Part shown: piece after piece, positions 25,361-33,559 of the stretch
How positions within the stretch are numbered: position 1 is the first letter of the stretch
Layout: the number at the start of each line of letters is the position of its first letter
Translations under genes and position numbers: made by a program
NCBI GenBank assembly: GCA_047971485.1
Contig: JBKDZR010000010.1
Location: forward strand, 25,396-89,395
DNA: 64,000 bases
DNA from: JBKDZR01 sp047971485
GTDB taxonomy: Bacteria; Pseudomonadota; Alphaproteobacteria; Rhodobacterales; Rhodobacteraceae
Direction of reading: 5' to 3'
Notes under the pieces: model-generated
Seen by the model: only the letters and a program-made list of their open reading frames with translations
Database searches by the model: none
Told to the model about the DNA's origin: nothing

Positions 25361-26530
25361 TCAGCGCGGCATCATCGGCCTGAGGATCGCGGCCAGTCTA
25401 GGGATTGTGTTCTCGGTCAGCCCGGCAATATTGATTCGACCCGAAGAGGGCATATAGACACCATGGTCTTCTCGCAGGGCCCCAACCTGCGTTTCGCTGA
25501 GTGGCAGCAGCGAAAACATTCCTTTCTGCTGCGCCAGTGCTGTGGAGTGGGTCCAGTCCAGTGCCTCGGCTAGCCCCATGCGCAGCTTGGTGATCCGGGC
25601 GACCATGCTGGCCAGTTCCGTCATCCAGTCCTTTCTCAGGCCGTCATCGGCAAGAATTTTCGCAACAACCGCGGCACCGTGATCTGGCGGCATCGAATAG
25701 CTGACCCGCGCGTATTCGCTGAAATTGCTCTGTACGGCTTTGACGGTCTTGGGATCATCGGAAATTGCCAGCAGGGCTCCGGTGCGTTCTCGGTACAGTC
25801 CGAAGGATTTCGAGCAGCTGGCGGCGATCAAAAGCTCGGGCACCGAAGAGGCCATCAGCCGCAGCCCGGTGAGGTCGGTTTCCAAACCGTCGCCCAGACC
25901 CAGATAGGCCGCGTCGATCAGCGGAATCAAACCGCGTTCGACGACAATATCCCGCAACTCGGTCCATTGTGACTGGGTAAAGTCTGCGCCGGTCGGGTTG
26001 TGGCAACAGGCGTGCAGCAGTACGATGGACCCTTGGGTTGCTGCGCCAAGCGCGTCGAGGACCGTACCGAAAGTCACCGATTGACTGGTGGTGTCGAACT
26101 GGGTGTACGTTCGGATATCAAGGCCGTTGCTTTGCAACAGGGCCATGTGGTTCGGCCAGGTTGGCAAGCCGATGTGAACTTCGTGCCGGTTGCCTGACGC
26201 GACAAGCTTTAGGGCCAGTGCCAGTGCACCGGTGCCGCCGGGTGCCTGGAGACCAGCAACAGAACGGCCATGGTTCGGGCCCAGGATCAGGTCTGTAAAG
26301 CCGGAAGTGAAGTCATTATTGCCTTCGGGGCCAAGGTAGGCCTTGCTGATCTGCTCCGAGACCAGGTATGTTTCGGCGGCCTTGACTGACCGCATGACCG
26401 GCGTCTGGCCCTGATCGTCTCGGTAGACCCCGACACCAAGGTCGATGCGGTTTTCGCGGGTGTCCGCCTTGTACTGCGTGATGAGCGATAGAAGCGGATC
26501 GCCCGGTTTTTGATCGTAGGAGGAAAACAA
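25361..26530 (-). CDS. Aspartate/aromatic aminotransferase family protein (class I)
   Basis: A 389-residue PLP enzyme close to TyrB/AspC. Seen are KADTRENRIDLGVGVYRDDQ, LLHACCHNPTGADFTQSQW (the substrate Asn region), LIDAAYLGLGDGLETD, and SCSKSFGLYRERTGAL with the Schiff-base Lys. The start is TTG at 26530, preceded by AAAGGA with 6-nt spacing; no nearer ATG fits the family. It is the last gene of the operon that starts with the peptide-binding protein at 32324. It may turn the imported amino acid into a 2-oxoacid, possibly for the E1/E2 complex encoded at 45460-48741 (inference). Confidence 0.88.
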   Translation of the reverse strand: MFSSYDQKPGDPLLSLITQYKADTRENRIDLGVGVYRDDQGQTPVMRSVKAAETYLVSEQISKAYLGPEGNNDFTSGFTDLILGPNHGRSVAGLQAPGGTGALALALKLVASGNRHEVHIGLPTWPNHMALLQSNGLDIRTYTQFDTTSQSVTFGTVLDALGAATQGSIVLLHACCHNPTGADFTQSQWTELRDIVVERGLIPLIDAAYLGLGDGLETDLTGLRLMASSVPELLIAASCSKSFGLYRERTGALLAISDDPKTVKAVQSNFSEYARVSYSMPPDHGAAVVAKILADDGLRKDWMTELASMVARITKLRMGLAEALDWTHSTALAQQKGMFSLLPLSETQVGALREDHGVYMPSSGRINIAGLTENTIPRLAAILRPMMPR

Positions 26531-26548
26531 AAAAGGTCCTTTCCAGGA

Positions 26549-27145
26549 TCAGCTACGGCCCATCAGCCAGATGGCAACCAGCGGCATCGTGCCTGACCGC
26601 ATGGTATGGGAAATACCGGACTTGTTGTGGAAGGTGCCGCCTGTAACGATATCCCGCCAGCCAGTTTCCGCGTTGGTGAACGCGGCTGGTGTCAGCGACA
26701 GGTAAAGTTCTTCCCGGGGATGATCGTGCAGGGGAAATGTCGTATGGGGTGCGGCAACCGACACCCCGATGACAAAGCCGTCACAGTGAAGGGGCGTGTC
26801 ATCTGTTGCGTTGGCGATCAGGGCGCTGGCGTGTGCCGTATTGAACCCCTCGCTTGCTGTTTGCCCGTTGTTGCTGCGCTGGCGCCAGATCATGTGAGGC
26901 CCCAACACTTCAAGGGACCGAGCGATCTGCAGCAGCGCCCCGCCGGCGCGTGTGTTTGCGGCAAAGGCTGCCCCGAGGATCTGCTGGATATCGAGCGCTG
27001 GGGGCATGGGCGTGGGCACCAGCAAGGCCGATGCCCGGACGCGGGATAAAACCAGTTCGGCGATGTGCCGTCCGGCGTAGTCGGAACGGTCCGCCAGAAG
27101 GATGTCCCTCAATCCGTTCGCCAGCCCGCATTGTGGGTCTGTCAT
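26549..27145 (-). CDS. Cupin of the DMSP-lyase-like (cupin-DLL/DddQ-DddL) superfamily
   Basis: A 198-residue protein. The C-terminal cupin carries TTFPLHDHPREELYLSLTP, giving two His, a Glu and a Tyr in the order of the DddQ/DddL metal site, then SGISHTMRSGTMPLVAIWLM with the third His. The family includes DMSP lyases (to acrylate and dimethylsulfide) but also many proteins of unknown reaction. The start overlaps the stop of the ABC ATPase (27142-27145), so it is coupled to a peptide-type transporter. I call the fold with good confidence but not DMSP lyase activity. Confidence 0.72.
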   Translation of the reverse strand: MTDPQCGLANGLRDILLADRSDYAGRHIAELVLSRVRASALLVPTPMPPALDIQQILGAAFAANTRAGGALLQIARSLEVLGPHMIWRQRSNNGQTASEGFNTAHASALIANATDDTPLHCDGFVIGVSVAAPHTTFPLHDHPREELYLSLTPAAFTNAETGWRDIVTGGTFHNKSGISHTMRSGTMPLVAIWLMGRS

Positions 27146-28773
27146 GCAGCGGATCTGTAATGCGAGATGTCAGGCACGGCGTTCAGCAACATCCGTGTAT
27201 AGTCGTCCTGCGGCGCATCGAAAACCTGTCCGACAGGCCCCGCTTCCACCATCACGCCTTTGGACAGCACACCCACATCGTCGCACATTCTCCGGATCAC
27301 GGCGAGATCGTGGCTGATGAGAAGATAGGTCAGCCCGAAATCGTCTTGCAACTGTCCCATCAGATCAAGAACCTGCGCCTGAACCGAGACATCCAGGGCC
27401 GAGGTGGGTTCGTCGCACACAATGAAATCGGGCTGGTTCGACAGGGCACGTGCAATGGCGATCCTTTGACGTTGGCCGCCGGAAAATTCGTGCGGGAACT
27501 TGCGCATGACAGCAGGGTCCAGACGGACCTTGCGCAGCAGATCGGCCACCCGGTCTTCGGTTTCCGACGTGTTTCCCGTCAATCCGGCCGAGCGCATCGG
27601 TTCAGCGATGATGCGCCCCACCCGCCACCTTGGATTGAGGCTGGCAACAGGATCCTGGAAAATCATCTGGGCGCCCGACTTGCCCCTGGTGGCGTGAATG
27701 TCGCGCCCATCCAAGGTAATGCTGCCAGACGTCGGTCTGGTCAGGCCTACCACCATTCGAGCGCAGGTTGATTTCCCTGATCCGCTTTCACCGACCAGTC
27801 CAAAGGTTTGCCCCCGGCGGATAGTGAAGGATATGTCCTGTACTGCCTGGAATCCGGAGGATCCCTTGCCAAGCAAACGAGCCGTCAGTGATCCACCGGA
27901 GGTGAATGTCTTGCATAGGTCCCGCACCTTGAGAAGGGGGGCTGGGTCGGCGGATTGGAGCCGTGTCCGAGGGGCGTCTGCGATCGACGGGATTGAGGCA
28001 ATCAGGCCGGCCGTATAGTTGTCTTGCGGGGTGCGCAGAATCTGCCCGACCGGTCCCTGCTCGACGACCTCGCCCTTGTTCATGACGATCACTCGGCTGG
28101 CAATCTCGGCGACGGCGCCCATGTCGTGGGTAATCATCATGACCGATGCGCCGCGCCGTTCGCAGACGGATTTCAGGACCTTGAGGATCTGCGCCTGAAC
28201 CGAGACATCCAGGGCCGAGGTGGGTTCGTCTGCGATGATCAGATCGGGTTCTGCTGCCAGGGCAAGGGCGATTACGATCCGCTGTCGTTGTCCTCCCGAA
28301 AACTGGTGTGGGTAATAGTTGATACGGGTTTTCGGATCGGGGATGCCCACCTCGTCCAGCAAGGCGATGGACCGGTCATGCGCCTGTCGCGCGGACAGAT
28401 CGAAGTGGTGGCGGAGGGTCTCGGTCAGCTGCTCTCCGACGGTGAACAGAGGATTGAGGCTGGTCAGCGGATCTTGAAACACCATGCCGATATCGCGGCC
28501 GCGTAGGGTCATGCGGTCCTGTTCCGGCAGGTTGTCGATGCGACGCCCCTTGAACCAGATTTCGCCAGTGGTGATCTTTCCGGGCTCTGCGATCAACCCG
28601 ATCAGGGCCGAGCCGGTTACCGATTTGCCTGCGCCGGATTCCCCGACGACGCCGACGATCTCGCCCCGAGCGATGTCGAAGGAAACGGCGTGCAGGGCGC
28701 GGAAGGTGCCATGGCGTCCTGGAAAGTCGACTGTCAGGTCGCGGACAGAGACAATTTGGGAAGTATCAGTCAT
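27142..28773 (-). CDS. Peptide ABC transporter ATP-binding protein, two ATPase domains fused (DppD-DppF type)
   Basis: A 543-residue protein with two complete ATPase halves. The first has GESGAGKSVTGSALIG, FSGGQRQRIVIALALA and DLIIADEPTSALDV. The second, from about residue 275, has GESGSGKSTCARMVVG, FSGGQRQRIAIARALS and DFIVCDEPTSALDV. It powers the DppBC permease encoded upstream in the same operon. Its stop overlaps the cupin gene. The gene is complete with no odd residues. Confidence 0.93.
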   Translation of the reverse strand: MTDTSQIVSVRDLTVDFPGRHGTFRALHAVSFDIARGEIVGVVGESGAGKSVTGSALIGLIAEPGKITTGEIWFKGRRIDNLPEQDRMTLRGRDIGMVFQDPLTSLNPLFTVGEQLTETLRHHFDLSARQAHDRSIALLDEVGIPDPKTRINYYPHQFSGGQRQRIVIALALAAEPDLIIADEPTSALDVSVQAQILKVLKSVCERRGASVMMITHDMGAVAEIASRVIVMNKGEVVEQGPVGQILRTPQDNYTAGLIASIPSIADAPRTRLQSADPAPLLKVRDLCKTFTSGGSLTARLLGKGSSGFQAVQDISFTIRRGQTFGLVGESGSGKSTCARMVVGLTRPTSGSITLDGRDIHATRGKSGAQMIFQDPVASLNPRWRVGRIIAEPMRSAGLTGNTSETEDRVADLLRKVRLDPAVMRKFPHEFSGGQRQRIAIARALSNQPDFIVCDEPTSALDVSVQAQVLDLMGQLQDDFGLTYLLISHDLAVIRRMCDDVGVLSKGVMVEAGPVGQVFDAPQDDYTRMLLNAVPDISHYRSAA

Positions 28774-28779
28774 AATCGG

Positions 28780-29703
28780 TCACTTGAGTTTCGGGTTGAG
28801 AGCGTCTCGCAGCCAGTCGCCCAGCAGATTGACCGACAGAGCCAGCATGACCAGGACAAGGGCAGGGAAGAACAGGATCCACCATTCACCAGAGAACAGG
28901 TACTGCTGCCCGATGCGGATCAGTGTTCCGAGCGAAGGCTGGGTGGGTGGTACGCCGACCCCTAGGAATGACAAGGTGGCCTCTTCGATCACGGCGATTG
29001 CCAGCGAGATCGTGGCCAGGACCATGACCGGGCTGACCACATTCGGCAGCACATGCGTGCCAAGGATGCGGAACCGGTTGACCCCCAGAAGCTGCGCGGC
29101 CGAAATATAATCCTTTCGCCGTTCGATCATGGCGGCACTGCGCGCAGTTCTGGCAAAGGGCGCCCAGTTGGCCAGGCCAAGGCTGACAATCAACACCCAT
29201 TTTGCGGCAGTTTCCTGATGCTCAGCAGACAGAAAACCGCTGGTGATCCCGAAGACGAGCAGGGCGATAAGGATTGCTGGAAAGGAGAGCTGAACATCGA
29301 CGATACGCATGATGACGCTGTCGATCGCCCCTCCGAAATACCCAGCGGAAATCCCAAGTGACAGGCCAAGCACCAAGGCAAAAAGGGTCGCCAGGACGGC
29401 AACGACAAGCGAGGTCCTGCTGCCGTAAAGTACGGTTGACAGGATGTCTCGGCCTTGCGTGTCGGTGCCCAGCAGAAAGGTGTTGCCCAGCATCGATGTC
29501 CCCATGGGTGGGGTGCGTCCATCCATCAGGTTCACCTGGGCGGGGTCAAACGGATTGGACGGTGCAATCCACGGGGCCAGCACGGCCCCCAGAACAATCA
29601 TGGCCATCACCGCAGCGGCGACAATCGCGACGGGCGATGTCCGGAAGGCGTAGACGAGATCGGACTCCGTCAGGCGACTCGGCGACTGTGTGTCGAAACT
29701 CAT
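28780..29703 (-). CDS. Peptide ABC transporter permease (DppC-like)
   Basis: A 307-residue permease. The ATG at 29703 is preferred over the adjacent upstream TTG. Visible are the first helix (VAIVAAAVMAMIVLGAVLAP), LLGTDTQGRDILSTVLYGSR near residue 85, and the EAA loop region with AAQLLGVNRFRILGTHVLPN at about 200-220. It pairs with DppB at 29717. The gap to the ATPase gene is six bases. Confidence 0.92.
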   Translation of the reverse strand: MSFDTQSPSRLTESDLVYAFRTSPVAIVAAAVMAMIVLGAVLAPWIAPSNPFDPAQVNLMDGRTPPMGTSMLGNTFLLGTDTQGRDILSTVLYGSRTSLVVAVLATLFALVLGLSLGISAGYFGGAIDSVIMRIVDVQLSFPAILIALLVFGITSGFLSAEHQETAAKWVLIVSLGLANWAPFARTARSAAMIERRKDYISAAQLLGVNRFRILGTHVLPNVVSPVMVLATISLAIAVIEEATLSFLGVGVPPTQPSLGTLIRIGQQYLFSGEWWILFFPALVLVMLALSVNLLGDWLRDALNPKLK

Positions 29704-29716
29704 CAAAGACCCCTTT

Positions 29717-30691
29717 TCAGCGGCTGGCCCGGACCCGAAGGCGCGGGTCGATCAGGAAATAGAGAATGTCCACGATCAGATTGATGGTCACGAACAACAA
29801 GGCGATGAAGATCAGGTAGACGGACATCACGGGCACATCGACAACCGCAATCGAGGCAATGAACAGCGATCCGACACCGGGCCACTGGAATACCGTTTCG
29901 GTCACAACCGAAAAGGCAATGATCGAGCCAAGCATCAGGCCGACCACGGTGATCACCGGGACCAGTGTGTTCTTCAGTGCATGACGATAGTTGATCCGCC
30001 GCGATGGCAGGCCCCGGGCGCGGGCGAAGCGGATGTATTCCTGGCGAAGCACTTCCATCATCTCGGACCGGATGAGCCGCATGATCAGCGCCGTCTGGAA
30101 CATTGCCATGGTAAGGGCTGGCAGGACTAGGGATTTCCACCCCGAGGCTGTCAGCAATCCCGTCGTCCACCATCCAAAATCGACAACCTCACCGCGCCCG
30201 AAAGACGGAAGCCATGAGAGTTTGACTGAAAATACGTAAATCAGGCCGATCCCGATCAGGAAGGTTGGTAACGAAATCCCGACAAGAGACAGGCCCATGA
30301 TCGCATTGGTGGCCCAGCTTTTCGGTTTGAGCGCGGTCCAGATGCCCAGAATGGCGCCCATGATCATCGCTACAACGGCTGAAATTGCGACAAGTTCAAG
30401 CGTCGCGGGCAGCCGGTTCAGGATCAGTGGCACGACGGGTTGGCGCACGCGATAGGAAATTCCGAAATTGCCCTCCAAAGCACGCTTAGCAAAGTGCAGG
30501 AACTGTACCGGAACAGGATCGTTGAGACCCAGTTCTTCCCGCAGGGCCTCGCGCTCCTCAAGGGTCGTTTCTTGGGACACCAGGTTTTCGACAGGATCGC
30601 CTGCGAACTGAAACATGGCGAAAGAGACGAGCGACACGACCATAATAACGAAGACGGATTGCAGCACTCGTCGGAGGAGAAACATGAGCAT
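29717..30691 (-). CDS. Peptide ABC transporter permease (DppB-like)
   Basis: A 324-residue permease beginning MLMFLLRRVLQSVFVIMVVS, with the DppB-typical GDPVENLVSQETTLEEREAL then REELGLNDPVPVQFLHFAKR, and the EAA-loop RFARARGLPSRRINYRHALK at about 217-236. AGGA with 6-nt spacing precedes the ATG. It lies 62 bases after the binding-protein gene and 13 before DppC. Confidence 0.92.
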   Translation of the reverse strand: MLMFLLRRVLQSVFVIMVVSLVSFAMFQFAGDPVENLVSQETTLEEREALREELGLNDPVPVQFLHFAKRALEGNFGISYRVRQPVVPLILNRLPATLELVAISAVVAMIMGAILGIWTALKPKSWATNAIMGLSLVGISLPTFLIGIGLIYVFSVKLSWLPSFGRGEVVDFGWWTTGLLTASGWKSLVLPALTMAMFQTALIMRLIRSEMMEVLRQEYIRFARARGLPSRRINYRHALKNTLVPVITVVGLMLGSIIAFSVVTETVFQWPGVGSLFIASIAVVDVPVMSVYLIFIALLFVTINLIVDILYFLIDPRLRVRASR

Positions 30692-30752
30692 GTTGTATCC
30701 TGCATGTTGACGGTTCAGGGCAGACGCGGATCTGACCTGAACCGGCGGGCGT

Positions 30753-32324
30753 TCATTCGAAAGTTACGGTGTCCATGCGCGGCATGTCCGAGGGGTGGAC
30801 CTCAAGGGTGACGTTGTCGCGCATCGCATAGGACAGGATCTGATTGTGCAATGCCAGGATCGGGCGGTCGCTCTGGATAATGTCCCAGGTTTGGGCAATC
30901 AGATCGTCGCGCTTGGATGGGTCCATCTCGACGTTGACCGCTTCGATCAGCGCGTCCAGGTCGGGGTTCACGTATCCCATCAGATTGTAGCTGCCATACG
31001 TACCCGTGCGGGAGTGATAAAGCCCATTGAAGGTGTATGAGGTGTCAAAGGTTGGAACGCCCCAGCCTAGAAGCCAGAAGTCGCTTTCGCCCTTGAACAC
31101 AGTTTGGGAGTGTTGCGAGACCGGGCGGGACGCCAGATTCACCTTGATCCCGGCCCGCCCGAGCATGCCGGCCGTCGCCTGCGATATCGCCTCGTCATTC
31201 GGATACCGATTGTTCGGGGTATCAAGCGTGACCGTGAACCCGTCGGGATATCCGGCTTCGGCCAAAAGTGCCTTTGCTTGCTCGATGTCCGGGGCTGGGT
31301 AGGCGGGCAGATCATCGGTGTAGCCGTGCACAAAAGGCGGTGCGACGACATCGGTAGGAATTGACGCGCCGCGCATGATCATGGTCGTGATCGCGTCGCG
31401 GTCAACCGCCAGTTCCACGGCCTCGCGGACACGGGCGTCGGCAAAAGGCGACGGTGTTCCCGTTTTGGCATTGTTCAGATCGCCGGCCATCCGGTAGCCG
31501 AAGAACAGGACACGGTTCTCGGGTCCGGACACGATCTTGACGCCATCGGTCTGCCCAAGGCGTGTGACGTCCTGGCTGGGCACGTCAAGGATCAGGTCGA
31601 CTTCGCCCGATAGCAGCGCTGCGGTGCGCGTGGCGGCATCGGAGATGACGAAAAATTCGATCCCGGTTACATCGGGTTTGGTTTCGGCCCAATGCGACTC
31701 GAATGTCGTCATCGTGGATTTCACGCCGGGATCGCGATCTTTCAGGACATATGGCCCGGTGCCATTTTCGTTGCGAACGGCAAAGTTCTCGTCGCCGGAT
31801 TTGAAATCTTGAACCTTGGTCAGATCGTGCGCCTCGGACCAATCCTTGTCCATCATGAAGGTGATGATCAGCTGATTGGGGTAGGTGGGCATTGGTTCGA
31901 CTGTTTCGACTTCGACTGTGTAGTTGTCAATCGCGCGTACGTCCGCGACACCCGTGTGATAGCCCTTGGTTGCGGCCGCGTCGCTGCGGGCACGGTTGAG
32001 CGAGAAGACAACATCTTCGGCCGTGAAATCGGCCCCATCGTGGAACGTCACGTTTTCCCGCAGCTTGAAGACCCAGACTTTGGGGTTCGTCTCGGAGCGG
32101 TACCATTCCGTCGCAAGGCGCGGCACGATTTTCCCCGAGGCATCAGCGTCAACAAGCGTCTCGTAGATGTGAGTCAGGAAGTTTGCGGTGATAGCCTGGC
32201 TGGTGGCGTGCGGGTCCAGGCTCAGTGCGTCGTCAGATCGGGCCCAGCGGATGGTGTTGGCATGCGTGACGCTGCCGAGAAGGATGGTGGAGGCGATCAG
32301 GCAGACAGTCGGTCGGAAGCGCAT
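30753..32324 (-). CDS. Peptide ABC transporter periplasmic binding protein (DppA/SBP family 5)
   Basis: A 523-residue family-5 solute-binding protein. The signal peptide is MRFRPTVCLIASTILLGSV with cleavage after HA near residue 22. The mature chain shows RWARSDDALSLDPHATSQAI, VWVFKLRENVTFHDGADFTA and EDVVFSLNRA. Family members bind di/oligopeptides but also opines, nickel complexes, glutathione and other small molecules. It is the first gene of a six-gene operon (binding protein, B, C, fused ATPase, cupin, aminotransferase). A GTACA-N4-TGGAC element sits 15 bp upstream of its start. Confidence 0.9.
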   Translation of the reverse strand: MRFRPTVCLIASTILLGSVTHANTIRWARSDDALSLDPHATSQAITANFLTHIYETLVDADASGKIVPRLATEWYRSETNPKVWVFKLRENVTFHDGADFTAEDVVFSLNRARSDAAATKGYHTGVADVRAIDNYTVEVETVEPMPTYPNQLIITFMMDKDWSEAHDLTKVQDFKSGDENFAVRNENGTGPYVLKDRDPGVKSTMTTFESHWAETKPDVTGIEFFVISDAATRTAALLSGEVDLILDVPSQDVTRLGQTDGVKIVSGPENRVLFFGYRMAGDLNNAKTGTPSPFADARVREAVELAVDRDAITTMIMRGASIPTDVVAPPFVHGYTDDLPAYPAPDIEQAKALLAEAGYPDGFTVTLDTPNNRYPNDEAISQATAGMLGRAGIKVNLASRPVSQHSQTVFKGESDFWLLGWGVPTFDTSYTFNGLYHSRTGTYGSYNLMGYVNPDLDALIEAVNVEMDPSKRDDLIAQTWDIIQSDRPILALHNQILSYAMRDNVTLEVHPSDMPRMDTVTFE

Positions 32325-32338
32325 GGAAGCTCCTTATT

Positions 32339-32352
32339 GTACATTATTGGAC
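32339..32352. promoter_or_regulatory. GTACA-N4-TGKAC operator upstream of the peptide ABC operon
   Basis: The bases read GTACA-ttat-TGGAC, one mismatch from the inverted repeat GTACA-N4-TGTAC. The same element is found at 33539, 36364, 39724 and 39812. I propose the TetR protein at 36482 as binder (inference). Confidence 0.6.
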
Positions 32353-32511
32353 TTTTTATTGACACTTCCTGTTCGTGCTCGTCGAGTCAATATTTATTGG
32401 ATATTTTGCTAAAAGACTCCGCCATTCCGCCAATTTTGATGAAAAATTAGGCAAAAATCAAAATTTTAAGTACACTAAGAGCGACAAAAAGGGCAGGGGT
32501 GTACTGCTGCT

Positions 32512-33513
32512 TCAGCGTGCCCAGATCTGGGAGGCGAGTCGCAGAAAGTTGCCTCCAAGAATTCCGCAGACCTCATCCTCGGACAGGCCTCGGGCCAGCA
32601 TCTCTTTGGTTATGGTGTGCAGTTGGTCCGGTTTGACGTAATGTGTCGGCCTTGCCCCGTAGCCCTGCGATGCCGGCCAGTAATGGGACATGCGATCAAA
32701 CAGCCCCTCGATATTGGGGCATTGTACATCGAATGCGTAGTCCAGGCCGATTCCGACGTGTTCCGGCCCCACGAGATCGGCCATGTAGACAATGCCGTCC
32801 ACCAGCCGCGCTGCGCTGTTGTCGCCGTTCATGAAACGCCCGATCCCAACTACAGCAGCCAGGCCGCCGGTCTCTGCGCAGCCCTGTATCTGATCGTCGG
32901 TGATGTTCCTTTCGTGATCCCATAGCGCCCTTGGATTGGCGTGGGAAAAGATCACAGGCTTCGGCGAATGCTCGATGATGTCCATCGTGCTGCGAAATCC
33001 GCAGTGAGACAGGTCAACGAACATGCCGAGCCGGTTGAGTTCGTCGATCACCTCGCGCCCGAACGGCTGAAGTCCATGGTCATCGTCATGACAGCCACCG
33101 GCAGCCGAGTTGTTGAGGTTGTAGGTCAGCAGCATCTGGCGAACGCCAAGCTTGTGATACACCTCGACCATGCCCGGATCGTCGTTAAGCGTGTTCGCGC
33201 CTTCAAGATCGAAGGTGATCGCCATTTGTCCGGCTGCCTGTGCTTGTTCGATGTCCTTCACCGTTTCGACAAGGCGGTATCGGTCCGGATTTGCGCGGAT
33301 CCAGTGCGAAAACCCCGAAATCGTGCGGATCGCGTCCGTCCAGCTCAGGCAGTCGAACCCGGCATTGATGGACAGGTAGTCGAAACCGTTCTTCCGCCAG
33401 AGATCAAGGTTTTCAAGATCGGCCAGCGGGTCCGGCATGAACCCGCCATGGGCGTCCCAGACATATGTCGAACGAATGATGCGTGTTGCGGTTTGATCTA
33501 GATCCTGGGTCAT
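32512..33513 (-). CDS. Peptidase family M19 (membrane/renal dipeptidase-like)
   Basis: A 333-residue protein; the ATG at 33513 is preferred over a TTG five codons upstream. M19 landmarks are AITFDLEGANTLND (the bridging Glu), HGLQPFGREVIDELNRLGMF, then VDLSHCGF and PVIFSHANP, which give two zinc-binding His residues. The N-terminal zinc motif, usually H-x-D, reads DAHGGFMPD, so the second ligand Asp is replaced by Gly. The enzyme would cleave a dipeptide or N-acyl amino acid. No signal peptide is seen, so it should act in the cytoplasm on imported peptide. It lies between the ABC and TRAP operons. Confidence 0.85.
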   Translation of the reverse strand: MTQDLDQTATRIIRSTYVWDAHGGFMPDPLADLENLDLWRKNGFDYLSINAGFDCLSWTDAIRTISGFSHWIRANPDRYRLVETVKDIEQAQAAGQMAITFDLEGANTLNDDPGMVEVYHKLGVRQMLLTYNLNNSAAGGCHDDDHGLQPFGREVIDELNRLGMFVDLSHCGFRSTMDIIEHSPKPVIFSHANPRALWDHERNITDDQIQGCAETGGLAAVVGIGRFMNGDNSAARLVDGIVYMADLVGPEHVGIGLDYAFDVQCPNIEGLFDRMSHYWPASQGYGARPTHYVKPDQLHTITKEMLARGLSEDEVCGILGGNFLRLASQIWAR

Positions 33514-33538
33514 GCGATATGCCTGCAATTCATGTATT

Positions 33539-33552
33539 GTTCATTTTTGTAC
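33539..33552. promoter_or_regulatory. GTTCA-N4-TGTAC operator upstream of the dipeptidase gene
   Basis: The bases read GTTCA-tttt-TGTAC, one mismatch from GTACA-N4-TGTAC. It lies in the short gap between the TRAP dctM stop and the dipeptidase start, implying a separate promoter for the dipeptidase. Confidence 0.55.
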
Positions 33553-33559
33553 AATGTTA

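Noticed and set aside
26549..27145. Naming the cupin a DMSP lyase (dddL or dddQ)
   Set aside because: The fold and metal residues fit the superfamily, but many members have no DMSP activity and no DMSP transporter or acrylate genes are adjacent.
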